Below, piece after piece: positions 51,722 through 63,980 of a stretch of DNA of 64,000 bases (the stretch's first letter is position 1; each line of letters opens with the position of its first letter). This DNA is from Monosiga brevicollis MX1. Taxonomy: Eukaryota; Opisthokonta; Choanoflagellata; Craspedida; Salpingoecidae. The translations under genes and the position numbers were made by a program. The notes below the pieces were generated by a model. The model was not told where the DNA came from. It saw nothing but the letters and a program-made list of their open reading frames with translations, and did no database searches. The stretch spans positions 1,024,655 to 1,088,654 of the forward strand of contig NW_001865050.1 in NCBI RefSeq assembly GCF_000002865.3, written 5' to 3'.

Positions 51722-53453
51722 TTATGCGCTTTCGGGGAGGGGGATGGCATACCAGCAATCACGAAACCATTCGCGAGCAGTCCGGCCCTCACGGCCACGG
51801 AAGGGTGGCGTGCCATGGGCACCGATCACTTGATCAAACTCAAAAGCCTGGGCGAAATATAGTGAGTGAAGGGCCATTTAAGCAGTGTTTCATCCACAGG
51901 AGTTGCCAAAGAATGTGCGAGCGTTGTTGTGGCAGGTCTTACCGTTGTGATGTCATCGACGCTACGGCGCAATTGATGTACGTCGCCGTGGGTTGTCACA
52001 CGGATGGTGCGGTAGATGGGAAGGCGGGTGCAGCCAAAGCCACCCTTGGATAGCTTGAACCACAGACGACCAAACCAGGTTGAGCGATCTCCCTATCAAG
52101 GTATGACATCGTGCGGCATCCGGAGCGTGGTCGGACTCGGTGAGGAGGGGCGTGCATATCTTGATGCCTTGACGTCTTTTGTGCTCGTGCGCGAGGCAAA
52201 GGCAAGGGCCAAGGACGAGCGACAATCGCTTTGCAAGACGTCTTACGTCACGATGGCCAGCATAAAAAGCATCGCTCGTGACGAGAGTTCGAGAGGGCCG
52301 ATGAAAAAACACAATCTCATTCATGTTTAGTGGGGCTCCCTCCAGCAGGCGCTGCTCAAGCAGGGGACCCAAGTCCTGAATGGGTGATGTAGACCAAAAA
52401 GGCCGGTGAGCCAGTACACGTGCAGCAAGGGGGGCAAGCTTGAAGAACAATGGGTTGAATATCTTTGAGTGGGGCAAAGCGACCAAGTACCGAGCCTGTT
52501 GTGGCCAGAGTGCGCCATTTTTCTGGAGGCTGCGCACAGGAGACGGTGTGATGATGTTGAAGTTTGGTGGATAAATCCTCCTCCAGAGCGGCCGGCGCTA
52601 GCCAGAGGGTGGCGCTGGGGTATCGACGGGTCCATTCCGGGGCAAAGAGCCAGTGCTGAAGATTGGGGCAAACAATGTCTGTGACAGGACCCAGCGCATC
52701 GATTTGCTCGGCCAAGCTTTCCTTGAACGGTACAGGGGACAGGAGGACAAGGTCTGGGCTGTCGGGCTTGGATCTACCGGCAGCGGCGCAATCGCAAGCG
52801 GAAAAAAAAAGACGCACACAGCAATGGCCTTTTGGTCAAATACCAAAGCCAATGGCCCAGGACGCAAGCAAAGCAGGAGCTGGAATGTAAGCACGTACCG
52901 GCAGACCGTCATGGTCGTATCGAGATCAAAGGGCAAATCTTCGCCCTATACCACATTTACAAACGTTCAAGATCAGCGGGCACGTGGGGGTTTCCGCATC
53001 AGTGTGATGCATCAATCTGCGTGTGAGGTTGCTGGAGAAAGAATGCAGGTTGATTGCAGCAGGTCACTTTTCTTGCCTGGCGCAGTCGTTGCACGGCCTC
53101 GCGCTCGGCCACCAGCTCTTGTTCTGTTGATTCATTATCTTCTGCAGCCAGAGGCCGTTCGTTTTGCTCCTGATCCCAACAGGCATTGCCATGGAGTGAG
53201 CCGAGGACGGGCCTAATAAAGAATGGCTGCAGGCTGCCTGTGCCAGGTGGGGGGAGGCATCGGGCTCACGCACTTTCAGCATGCTCAGCGTGCGTAGCTT
53301 GAGCCCCTCATAGCGGAGCCCTTCGGTCTGGTTGGCCCCAAGCTGGAAGATGCCACGCACACACCAGCAGCCTTCTCCAACAGCAACCACACGATCAAAC
53401 TCCAAGATCGGCCCAGAACCAGGAGCAGCCATGCCGCTGTCACTGGCGCTCAT
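51722..53453 (-). CDS. DUF4336 family protein
   Basis: Multi-exon gene. The ATG at 53453 (MSASDSGMAAPGSG) starts exon 1 with VAVGEGCWCVRGIFQLG. An exon near 52905-52950 gives GEDLPFDLDTTMTVCR. The next (about 52790-52560) gives LVLLSPVPFKESLAEQIDAL, VTDIVCPNLQHWLFAPEW and YPSATLWLAPAALEE. An exon near 52330-52250 gives NEIVFFHRPSRTLVTSDAF. Then WFKLSKGGFGCTRLPIYRTI (about 52060) is followed by the last exon, FEFDQVIGAHGTPPFRGREG, ending at TAA 51722-51724. The order 'MTV.R / L.L.SPVP / DAL / NLQH / P.A..W / FHRPSRTL / FD..I.AHG' is that of DUF4336, a family with a metallo-beta-lactamase-like fold and no established reaction. It is divergent from the acidic gene, about 290 nt away. Confidence 0.85.
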
Positions 53454-53743
53454 CGTCGCTGCCATCGTCAGTTCCGTCGCCTCTGCGTGTGTGTGTGTGT
53501 GTGTGTCAGTGAGAAAAAAATAAAAAAAAATGAAATGTAAGTTTGTCTTCTTGGATCTCGTACGAGCACCCTCTCTCTGACTTTTGCTCTCTCTCAAGCT
53601 TATTGATTTGCTGCCGTTTAGTACATTCTCTCAGGTTGTATGCTTATTTTACTCTCTCTCTCTCTCTCTCTCCCTCTCTCTCTCTCTCTCCCTCTCTCTC
53701 TCCGCGGCGGCGGTGACGGTTGAAACGGCGCTCGCTCGGGACC
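53454..53743. promoter_or_regulatory. Short divergent promoter region with GT and CT tracts
   Basis: 290 nt between two start codons. It includes a short GT run (53487-53506) and an interrupted CT tract (53652-53703) ending 40 nt before the plus-strand ATG. Both promoters must lie here. Confidence 0.5.
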
Positions 53744-54629
53744 ATGGAGGGTCACGGGAGTGAGAGTGGCAGCAGCAGTGGGATCGAGTCGGATACGGAG
53801 GAGTTCCCTGGTCATGCCGGGTATCGCCTGCTTGGGGATGCGCCACCGCCTGAGCCTCAGGATGATAGCGAGAGCGAGGGCGAGAGCGAAGCAGACAGCA
53901 GCGACGACGACGACGACGACGGGCGTCGACAGGAGACAGCTGGCGGAGCTAGCGAGCGGCCTGTGGGCGATGTTGGCGATGCAGACCAGGAGAGCGATGA
54001 TGACGCAGCGCTGGCTGCTGCCGTGCGGCAGGTAAGATCCGGCTCCCTGACACACCTGCCCACGATGGCTCACGAGCCAACCATCGCGTCACGTGTTGTA
54101 GGCCCTCGATGCCGATTTATCGCGGAGACCTCGCAATTTGGGATTGGTGGCTCAAATTCAGGCGACCGAGCAACTCACCATTGCTGCAGTTCAGGCCCGT
54201 GAGCCATCCCCCGAGCACATCACTCTGAGCTCAGGTATTGTTGCCTGAATTGTTTTTTTTCAGTTTCATCGAGCCAGTCATGGCGGCACTGGTACCAGGC
54301 CATTGCTCAACGACATGGCGTGTCTCCATTCTACTCTTCTCCGATCATTGCCAACAGATGCTGTGGCGGAAATCCGCTCCATCATGTCCCAGGTTCAACT
54401 TCCCGTACAGCTGCAGAGCCAAATGTGCGTGCCACCCTTTGTGTCACCGTTCCCTGCGTCTCTGCTTCATTTATCAGAACAATGCTCACTTGTAGTGGGG
54501 TGGTCTGGCAGGCGTGACGAGGCCTTGGCGCAGGCAGCCCGCCAGGCCGCAGCCTTGCGAAAAATTCGTGTGGAAACTTTGTCTGCACCTGCAGCTCCGG
54601 CCGACCCCGACTTTGACCCTCGCAGCTAG
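53744..54629 (+). CDS. Acidic protein of unknown function
   Basis: The ATG at 53744 (GGACCATGG context) starts MEGHGSESGSSSGIESDTEE, continuing into a Ser/Glu/Asp-rich stretch with a six-Asp run. Later exons read ALDADLSRRPRNLGLVAQIQ and EQLTIAAVQAREPSPEHI (54102-54233), LHSTLLRSLPTDAVAEI and MSQVQLPVQLQSQ (about 54320-54422), and RDEALAQAARQAAALRKIRV ending DPDFDPRS and TAG 54627-54629. The introns are about 70-90 nt. The predicted product is about 200 aa: a disordered acidic N terminus and a helical C terminus. Nothing here identifies a family. Nuclear or nucleolar chaperone-like proteins often look like this, but that is a guess. Confidence 0.65.
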
Positions 54630-54851
54630 GGCATTGCTATCGGCGTCGGCGCCGGTCCACTGCGTACCTGTGTCGAAATAGAAGTGCACTTGGGCGCCGA
54701 TTTCCAAGGTATGATGATAATAATTGATAACCGAAGTTTTGACGGCAAAAGGCAAAGAAAAAAAAAGACAACTATCACACTCGCCGGACGCGAGGTGGCG
54801 GCGGAAAAATTCAGAACGGCGGTTAACATGGGATGGCACGCAAACACCAGC

Positions 54852-57660
54852 TCACCAAAGCGGGTGATCAAGAAACTTGACTGTGGTTGGTACCTCGGCT
54901 TGCGGATCCGTCTCCAATATGACCAGTTCATTGGTCTCGCGTGTGAAAAATGGTCCTGGCAGGTAGAGTTGCCATTGCGGACCGGCTCGCGAGAACCGCC
55001 CCAAGTTGAAGCCATTGAGAAACATGGCACCACGCCCCCAATCCCGCGTGTCAATGTAAGTGTCAGGCACGCCCGTGCCCAGATCAGGAGGGCGCGGGAT
55101 GAAAGCGCGGTAGAGGCGCGGTGCACCTGGCGTGTCATCCGTTAAATGCCCCATGCGATCCCAGGGGATGACAGCCATCTGGCTAGGATCAAAAGGTAAG
55201 GGCACAATCTGCCATGAGGGTGGCACGTGAGCTTGTTCCTCTTCGTCCAGCCAAAAGGCCTCATCAAGTCCTTTGTGCTCTCCAATTGCCTCCCCGTAAT
55301 TGATGCGACCCGCGTTCTCCACCAGCAGGTCCAACTGCAGCGCACCCTGTGAACACAAGACGCGTGGCAGCATGAGTGTATTTGAGAGGCAGGAGAGCTT
55401 TCAAAGCGGTGGTAAAGAAGGGTCTCTGAACACACATGGTTGGCTTGGCATAGTTGGACGAGCAGGCGCGGCTCGTCGGTCTGCCAGCGCGCCGCCGAAC
55501 CAATTCGCTGCCCATTGCAATAGACGATCACTCTGTCTCGAATGCCTAACATTTTTTTAAAAAACAAAACAAAACAAATCAAGCACAGTAGAAGAAAGAA
55601 AGGAAGAAGTGAAAGAGAAAGAAACACCATCTGAATTCCTTTGAGGACCGAGAGTCAGGGATTTGCAAGGCACGCGCAAGCTGACCGTTGATCACCAAGG
55701 TTCGCTCAGAGGCCTGGAGATCGAGGTTCGTCGAGTACAGGACATAGCCCTGCCCGTTTGTGTGTGGCAGCTCCTCCATGTAAGTCAGGTGGCTTGCCAT
55801 CACTTTTTAAACCACAAGCGGTAACGTTGGCGGGAAAAGACACCCAAGAAGAAACTCAGTGCCACGTCCGCGCCAAAATCCATTGGACGAGAGAGCAGGA
55901 AAAGCCGTACCTTGATAGGGGTTGCTGTTACTGTGGTAATGGGGACGGCGGGGATGCTGATGGGCAGGTGTTCATTCATCCGACCCTCCACACCTCCGCA
56001 CCGTAGGACATGAGAACCATCTGAATGTCCTCATACTTGGGGGTCACTTGGCCGTGCTCGCTCAACGGGGCATCGTAGTCGTAGGACGTGATGTCAGGAG
56101 CATATGGAGAATTGGCGCCGGCATTCCAGCCAAATGAGGTGCCGCCATGAAAGACGTAGAGGTTGAAGGATGCCCCTCGATCAAGAATCTTTTGCAGGCC
56201 TTCGACCAAGTCCTCAGAGTCAAAAGTATGGTGCTCCTCGCCATCGTGATCAAACCATCCCGTCCAGTACTCGGAGACCATCAGAGGTTGGTCTGGCTGA
56301 AAGTGCGCCAGCTGATCCAAGTGCCGCTCAACATTGTCTTGAAAATTGATGGTCTGAAGTCGATGCCAGGAAGGGAGAAGAAAAAGCAAGCACCAAAGGT
56401 GATGACCAAAAGAAAAGTACACACAACATCAGCGCACTTATCATCGGTTGTGGGCTTGGCGGATCTTGTGCTGTTGCACAGCCAACGTACCTGTAGGGCT
56501 CCGGGTAGGGCGCCGCGAGACAATCCTTGAGCGTTGTCGCAGGTGAACATTTGCTCCACAATGCCACGATCGCGCATCATGGCTACCAAGGCCTGCAGGT
56601 AGTCGCGGTCTGCCCCGTAGCTACCTACAAAAAAGGCGCCCAGATCGCAGGTAAGCCGACACGGATACGCCATGCACGCCATGCTAGAGTGGGGACAGAC
56701 ACTCTAGCGCCACTGTCAGGTTTCTCCGGACCGTATTCATTCTCCACGTAGAAGGCAATGATTGGACCACCATTGCTGGCTTGCAGGGGCCGAAGAATAG
56801 GCATGAGGGCGTCGTAATAGCGCTCAACCTCATCAAGGAACGCATCGTTGGAGCTCCGCAACTACAAAATGGAATCGGGGCGGGATTTGAATGGAAAGGC
56901 TAGCAATCCAAATGCACATCGAACAGTGTCTGCCCATGCATTTTGGCTGCCGGGAACAGAGTGGGAGCGTACCTCGAGGTCTGGATTGGCCATCAAGCGA
57001 GCTGGAAGGCCACCAAAGTCCCACTCGGCACAAATGTACGGCGAAGGGCGGATGAGCACGCGCAGGCCAACCTCGTGAGCAAGGTTGAGAAAGCGGGCTA
57101 GGTCATGCGCATGGGTCTCAAAGTCAAAAGAGCCCGGGCCCACTTCGTGGAAATTCCACGGCACGTCTAAACAAGGAGCAACGGTCGCGCACCTCCGTGA
57201 GCGAAATAAGGCCAGACATGGGCTCAATGATCAACGCGCTCACTGACAGGTGCTGATGGTGTTGAGACCCATGTGCTTGGCCATTTCCAGACGGTCGAGC
57301 CAATATTCGGCGGGAATGCGAAAGTAGTGAAGGCTGCCACTCCAGATGTCAAAGGGATGGCCGTACAGAAGAAAGCCATTGCTGGACACAGCCAGTGCTG
57401 CTCGATTTGATCGGACTTGAACGTTTTTATTGCTGTGCACGAGTGATGGATTGATGAATGGAAGGACGCAGGAGGATGAGCTCGAGCACGTCATCAAGAG
57501 CAGAACATGGCAGAGGATCTTTGGCTGGCACGCACTGGAAATGCCGGGCCTGCGACCGGGACTGTACGTGCTGATGGGAGAAGGCTAGGAACACGAGCGC
57601 AGCTGCCAGTATGCCCAAGGCCACGCCCAAGATGCGAACGAAAAACTGCATCGTGACCAT
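54852..57660 (-). CDS. GH35 beta-galactosidase, type II membrane-anchored or secreted
   Basis: The ATG at 57660 (or in-frame 57651) leads into an N-terminal hydrophobic segment (FVRILGVALGILAAALVFLA), a signal anchor or signal peptide. Catalytic barrel exons: HPFDIWSGSLHYFRIPAEYW and LEMAKHMGLNTIST (57245-57395), VPWNFHEVGPGSFDF, LRVLIRPSPYICAEWDFGGL, IIAFYVENEYGPE with the acid/base Glu (about 56740), YLQALVAMMRDRGIVEQMFT, and MVSEYWTGWFDHDGEEH with the nucleophile Glu (about 56260), then YVFHGGTSFGWNAGAN. Galactose-binding beta-sandwich exons follow, including VIVYCNGQRIGSAARW, GALQLDLLVENAGRINYG and GRGAMFLNGFNLGRFSR, stopping at 54852. Both catalytic glutamates and the domain order are those of GH35 lysosomal beta-galactosidases. 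It should cleave terminal beta-galactose. Lysosomal or surface location is inferred. Confidence 0.93.
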
Positions 57661-58536
57661 TCCCCGTCCCCATCCGGTCGCCGGGCTGGGAGGAGCAAGG
57701 AAGCGCAGGACAAGGCGAGGTGAGGGACGAACCAAGCGATCAGGCAAGGGGAAGCACGCGGATAGAGCACCAAACAAACCTGTCAGCAGCAACGGGGTAA
57801 CAGCCGTTCAAGAACCGATGCTCATTAGATCAAGAGGCACGATGACGACCAGTACATCAGCGAGCAGCCCGTCAGCGAGCAGCCCGTCAGCCCGCACAGA
57901 GAGAGAGAGAGAGCGACGCTCGGCGCTCGGGTGCTCTTGTCCGCAGAGAAAATACGACGATCTCACTGGTTTCGCTTTTTTAGTGCCAAAAAGCTGGTTT
58001 AAACAGCCGTTGTAAACAAAATTTTGGCCCTTGTTACCACTTGTCAATGTCGATCGAACAAAAGACCAGCTTGCCTCTGCCACTCTCTTCTTCTGGTAGC
58101 TCAACGCTTCTCTCTCTCTCAGTCTTGCTTACTAGTACCTATATAACATCCGACTTCTGACTGTCTCACAGACACACTCTCTGAGTCGGACGCGCTGTCG
58201 CTGACGTCTCTCTGCGGCGCTCGACTTTGCCTGTGTTAGTTTTTCTTTTGTTTGCCTGTGTGTCTACTGGGTTTGTGCGCGAAAACGGCAGACTGGGCTC
58301 CAGTGAAACGGCAGCGCCATAGTACAGGCACGAGGCATACGGGTGAAGACGAGCCACCAGAGTGAATTGCGTTGGCCTCGGCATTGACGGGGTTGTTGTA
58401 GCGGCACTGTGTGAACGTGTAGCTCTGCAGCTTTTGTATCCCAGTGCCTGGCTCCAGTGCCACGACACTTGTTGGTCTTGCAGTTCATCTCGCATTTGGC
58501 AGCGTCAGGATTTGAAACCATCACCTTACCGCCACC
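57661..58536. promoter_or_regulatory. Divergent region between GH35 and PSMA4
   Basis: About 876 nt. It contains a short direct tandem (GTCAGCGAGCAGCCC-like units, 57855-57895), a GA run (57899-57914) and CT-rich stretches. No gene is recognised. Confidence 0.45.
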
Positions 58537-60003
58537 ATGGTACGGTACAACTCTTGCATTTGACCTGGCTTGCTGTACAGTGCGTCCCCGAGTCAGCCTG
58601 TGCTTGTCTCGCCTCCTGCAAGCGTGAAGAACAGTGTGTCATTACGGCCAGCCGGCTCGCGCAGCGGGTTCGGGCTCACTTTTGGGGTTCATGGCATCTT
58701 GTCCTCTTAGTCGCACCGTTACGATACACGCACGACCATCTTCTCGCCTGAGGGTACGTGACTAGCGTCTGTTTTGAGCTCTGGTGCCCCTCTTTTTCTT
58801 TTCCTTTTTCATTTCAAAATTAGGCCGCACAGCACACTTGAATTATTTCATTTTCCCCCATTCGACTCACTGAGCATAACCCACGATGCCGCAATGCAGG
58901 TCGCCTGTACCAGGTTGAGTATGCCATGGAGGCCATCTCGCACGCAGGTACCTGCCTCGGTATTTTGGCCAAGGACGGCATCCTGCTTGCTGCTGAAAAG
59001 AAACATGTGGCCAAGCTGCTGGATCAGTCTTCAGCGGCCGAAAAGATTTACAAACTCGACGAGTCAGTTTTGATTCTTGGCCAGCCCTCTTCCATCCTTT
59101 GCTTTCTTATTCCCCGCACCCACAGACAGCGTGGTCTTGTTTGCTCGCTCATCGACCTGTGCCCCGCCTTGCCCCAGTCACGTGGCGTGCGGTGTGGCTG
59201 GCATCACGGCCGATGCCAACATTCTGGTCAACTCTCTCCGTCAGAGCGCGCAACGTCATCTCCTGACCTTCCAGACTCCCATCCCCATTGAAAATTTGGT
59301 CACTTTGGTCTGTGACACCAAGCAAGCCTACACGCAGTTTGGTGGTCTGCGTCCCTTTGGAACTGCCCTGCTGTTCATGGGCTGGGACAAGCACTACGGC
59401 TTTCAGCTCTATCAGTCAGACCCCAGCGGTAACTTTGGCGGCTGGAAGGCAGCCTGCATTGGTGCCAACTCCCAGGTGCGACGATGCTCAAACAATGCAT
59501 GCATAGCACAGCCTATTTCCGAGCGTACAGTCTTATTGCACCTTTCTGACTGCCTCGCGTCCTCTCGCCAGGCCGCCGAGTCCATTCTAAAGACTGAGTA
59601 TTCGGAGGACTGCACGCTCAAGGAGGCACTCCTTCTGGCTGTCAAGGTCTTGAACAAGACCATGGACAGCGCAAGCCTGACCTCGGATAAACGTATGTCT
59701 CCCCAGCCTGCCAATTCGACCGTGCCATCGTCAACTTGCAACCTCTTCAGCCCTGCTTTGTGCATTGATCTGTTTGGGGCACATTTTCTTTTCTTTTTTT
59801 TTTTTTAATTCTAACCGACCCCTTTGCCCATCGTTTTAGTCGAGTTTGCTACACTGAGCCGACAGGGTACCGAGACTGTGTTTAGCGTCATGAAGCCCGA
59901 GGCTGTCCAAGAGCTGCTCAACGAGGGTGAGGCCATCCGCAAACAAGAGGAAGAGGCGGAGAAAGCCAAGAAGGAGGCACGCGAACGGGCACGCAAGGAG
60001 TAG
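58537..60003 (+). CDS. PSMA4: 20S proteasome subunit alpha type-4 (alpha3)
   Basis: Exons: 58537-58539 (ATG only, Kozak GCCACCATG), 58711-58753, 58900-59062, 59178-59475, 59572-59692 and 59840-60003. The junctions give [108 protein letters not shown] and [15 protein letters not shown], then a Lys/Glu-rich tail ending at TAG 60001-60003. This is the alpha3 signature ([40 protein letters not shown]). The subunit sits in the outer alpha ring of the 20S core that gates substrate entry. Every junction follows GT-AG and preserves frame. The start codon standing alone in exon 1 is unusual and could be missed by gene callers. Confidence 0.95.
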
Positions 60004-60360
60004 ACGTCCTTATCCAGCGTTCTTGTTTTACTGGTTCGCCTTTGCCTTCTCGACTGTTCATCTCCTACTGTACCGTTCCCCGTCCAAAGGATGTCGTCAT
60101 GTTTGTCTGGTCTGTTCTTTTCCAAGAAGAAATCTAAAAAACAACACACAAAGCAAACAATGCGCAAAGAACAAACAACAAACAAACAGCAAACAAACAA
60201 ACAACACACAACCAGTTGTCCCTCCCGATACGACATCACTTCACACTGACAAGGCTTGAGCCAGGGGACTTTTTGATCCGGGTTCAATTACATGTAATTA
60301 ACGCAAGAAATCGTCGGGAAGCTATGCAGAGGCTCTCTGTGGCAGGGTGCGCTAGCGCGA
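60004..60360. other. Convergent 3' intergenic region PSMA4/COG2
   Basis: 357 nt holding both 3' UTRs, with an A-rich (CAAA)n stretch at 60140-60210. Confidence 0.5.
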
Positions 60361-63300
60361 TCAAGCCTCTTCCTCGCCAGCATGAGCACCAATGTGACTT
60401 CGGATCCTCTCCACGCATTCGGTCAAGAGTCCAGTGTCCCCAGCCCCGCGCTCACGCATCTGCATGCACACCGATGTTGCTTGTGAGAGTCAGATTTGAA
60501 AAAAAACAAAACAAAAGAAAGAATTCAAAATAATCGCAGTAGATTCCACGACCAACCTGTTGCTGCACACGTTCACCATCGAGCACAAACTGCGTGCGCA
60601 TCTTGTCACTGTCTGAAAGGCCTTCAGCCCCAGTCTTGCGCTTGGTTCGACGGCGCCGATACTGTAAGGACTGCTCAGTCTCTTGCACATCGGCTAGCAC
60701 CGACTCAATCATCTTGACAAACATCTCCTGCAGGCCAGTCATAAACCGGGCGCGCAGCTCTGCGGCGTCCATATCGCTATACTCGTAGCTCACAACACGA
60801 TCATACAACAGAAACGCCTCGGATGTATATGCCGAAGCTTCCGTGGGGGCCTGCATTTAAAAGGCAGAAGACAAGAGACGACTGTCAAAATGTCGGCAGT
60901 CTTGGCTAAAGCCGCCCAACGCCGGCAGCATCATGGTTGATTTGGCAGAACGTCGCCCCACAACATACCGGCCGGCCCGTCAAGCGGTAAAGGCGAGGTA
61001 CGTCGGCGCTGGGTTTCAGAGCCACCTCTGCCTCCTTTAATAGAGCCGTTGCAACCGTGGTCAAGACCTCGGTAGGCAGACCTGCGAGATCTTCGCCCAT
61101 GTGTCGTTGCAACAACGCTACAGAGCATGGAGAGCCGTGATCAGAAGCGTTAGAACACAAACACAGAAAAACAAGAGGGGGGGGCGTAGGGGAAAAAAAG
61201 GAAGCCAGAGGTTCACGTTGATAACTGACCCAAACACCTGTCGCGAACGACAGGCTCAAGAATGGCAAGTTGATCTTCCGCAGCAGTTTGCACCGCATGA
61301 AGCTAATAATAGAAAACAACAGGTGAGCGGCGTATTTTGGTATCAGCATAGGTCGAGGCGAGTCTTCAGCTATCAGCGTGGCACATACGCGGGGCGGAAG
61401 CTGTCGCATAGCGGCCAGTACATGTGGAATGACTGGTGACAGGTAGTGTTGGGCTCCGAGTTCACGAATCGCATGGCGATGCCGTGCTAGCAGCTGTGCC
61501 AAACACTTGGTTAGAGAGCAGCGACAAGACGGGCATGCCAAAGTGAAATGCAAAGGTCATGACAAGAAATGAAAATTGCCGCTGCCAACCTGGAGTGTCA
61601 ACTTCCAGAAGCGATGAGTCAAAGCCGGCAAGAAATAATCCGACTGCCAACATTTCTCCAGCCCCTTGAGCAGGGCTTCGTCGGCTCCGAGCAGAGCCTC
61701 TGAGGCATCCCCTCCTTCGGTGCTGGTGGCTTTGGATAATTCCTGCAGAGCCCGCTCCAAGGCACCAGCAATTTCCTGGAACCTGAAATAGGAAGAAGGC
61801 CCGAGGCAAGGCGAATGAGGGTGTTTGAATGTTGTCGTTGTGGAACAACGGCCATTATCTTTGCCTGCGTACCGCAACTGGAAATAAACGGGCAGGGTCC
61901 AGCGCCGTTCCATGGTCAGGTAGGCGGTGCTTTTCCGAAAGCGCTCCACGGCATTTTGGGTGCTCAAGCACTGCTCGAACTGGCCAAGAAAACTCATGTA
62001 TGATGTGTAATGCTTCGGTCCAGGAGCGGATGACACGCCAACGTGGGTGTGGCGGGAACGTATGAGGATTGGCGTTGACAGGAGACACAATGGCTAATGG
62101 GGAGGGGACGCTCAAAACAACATCAGAGAGGCGGTTCTGAAGCAGAGAACATACAGCATGAAAGGTGGCAGGAATGCCGGGCGAGAAAAGGTTGGAAAGG
62201 TGGGTCGTGATGCCATCCACGAAGCGAGGCCAGAGACTGTCAACCAGCACATCATGTTCGATGCTGGCAGCGACAAAGGCTGCGCGATACGCCACAAACT
62301 GATCGCGTGCCACGACCAAGATCTAATTGTAATTGACCAGGGCCGGGAACCACTTGTCAGCGCCTAGTGGTCTTCCGAAAGTTCATTCGAGCTTGGGGCA
62401 CGGGACCAACCTGAGAGAATAGCGAATCCACGGCACTGCGCAAGTCGGTTGTCGAGGCTTGCTCTTGTGCAGCCTGAAACAGATCCGTGAGGATGGGCAC
62501 GGTGACAAGCTCATCAAAAGCCGCCACAGCCCGTTCGCGCCAGCCCACGAGCCCAAACAATTTGAGGGTTGCCGTCAGGCGTTCGTGTGCCCGAGTGGTA
62601 ATGGCTTCATTGAGAGCAGACGACAGCTGTGCAGTCATCCAGATCTCCAAATGTTGCAATCGCTAAAGGACGGATAAGAAAAGAGGTCATGACAATGGGG
62701 CGAAAGATATGAAATGTGGCCCTCGGGTCAGCGTACCGGCCGCAGCTCCTTGAGAAAAGGAGTGTCCTGGACCCGGTCCACGTGGTAGTTGAGTTGATTG
62801 AGTTCAGTTGCCACGCGATCAATGAGCTGCCAATCCAAACCCCTGCATCGGTGAGAAAGGGAAATGAGGATACGACGAAATTCTGCGCGCGATGAATATC
62901 CTTACAAGGTACAGAAATGGCATCGCACACACAGCTACACAGCTACACAGCCACACAGCCACACAGTTTTTTTTTTTGGCCACACCAATGACATCAAGTC
63001 TCTTTGTGGACTGAGGACGTACTGCGTGCTGGCGTCGGCCGGGTCCGTGCTCCCGTGATTCTGTAGAAGGCGCTCAATCTTGTCGACGCTGTGGGAAATG
63101 TCGAGGAGTCGGCGCAGCTCAACTTCGGCATTGCGCAGGTGTTCGCGACGCTCAAGATTAGCAGAGAGGGCTTGATATTCTTGCTGCACTGTACTCAAAA
63201 GCTCCTAAATGAGGGTTTGGGCAGAAGACACACGGTTATTGGCTGGCTGGCTCGCTTGTACGGGTTGCGTGATGAACGAGCTTGGTCCTGGGCCGGAAAA

Positions 63301-63817
63301 GCAGCGCCAAGCGCCATGTGTTGATTGGCAGACAATAAATACATGGCGGAGGGGCATTGGCCGTAAGGATTCTGGCCACGACAATGGTAAACTTACGGTA
63401 ATGTCCTCGCGCACAGACTGCAACGGCTCGGCCAAAATGGTCAGGCGGTCATCCAAGCCGACCTGACACCACGAGTGGGACGAAAATGTGAGCAACCAAA
63501 CACAGCCGTGGCGGAGGAGTGGGCAGGATACTTGAACATCACCAAGCAGGGATGAATGCAATGCCTGCGCGCTCTCGTCCATGGCGGACAAGCTCAAGCC
63601 AACTCGGAAACACAGGCATGGCCCTCACCAGGTTGCCTGAAAGAGAGACAAAGTCGGCATAGTCTTGGTTGATGAGCTCGACCACAGCGGCCTGAACCTG
63701 CTGCTGCAACTCCTGAAGCTTCTGCTGCAAGGAGGTCAGAGGAAGCTGTTTGCGCAAATTGGCCACAAACCCCTTGGCATCAAATGCCGGATCGGCAAAC
63801 ACCTCCAGCGACACCAT
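60361..63817 (-). CDS. COG2: Conserved oligomeric Golgi complex subunit 2
   Basis: The ATG at 63817 starts MVSLEVFADPAFDAKGFVAN, followed by VVELINQDYADFVSLSGNLV, the conserved COG2 N terminus. Helical exons follow: LERREHLRNAEVELRRLLDI and SHSVDKIERLLQ (about 63080-63170), LIDRVATELNQLNYHVDR (about 62790), LQHLEIWMTAQLSSALNEA (62600-62655), VLVDSLWPRFVDGITTHLS (about 62220), YMSFLGQFEQCLSTQNAVER (about 61960), LEKCWQSDYFLPALTHRFWK (about 61620), HAIRELGAQHYLSPVIPHV (about 61450), HMGEDLAGLPTEVLTTVA (about 61070), a basic RRRRTKRK segment (about 60650), and a last exon RERGAGDTGLLTECVERI ending at TGA 60361-60363. COG2 belongs to lobe A of the COG tether, which recycles Golgi glycosylation enzymes in retrograde vesicles. 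The gene is split by about 12 short introns and appears complete. Confidence 0.9.
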
Positions 63818-63885
63818 CGCCCCTCACGTCCCCGACCAGCCGAGCACCACGACAGTCCTGAGAAGAAAACTGCTTTTCAGTGAAG

Positions 63886-63921
63886 GAGAGAGAGAGAGGA
63901 GAGAGAGGAGAGAGAGGAGAG

Positions 63922-63980
<59 letters not shown>

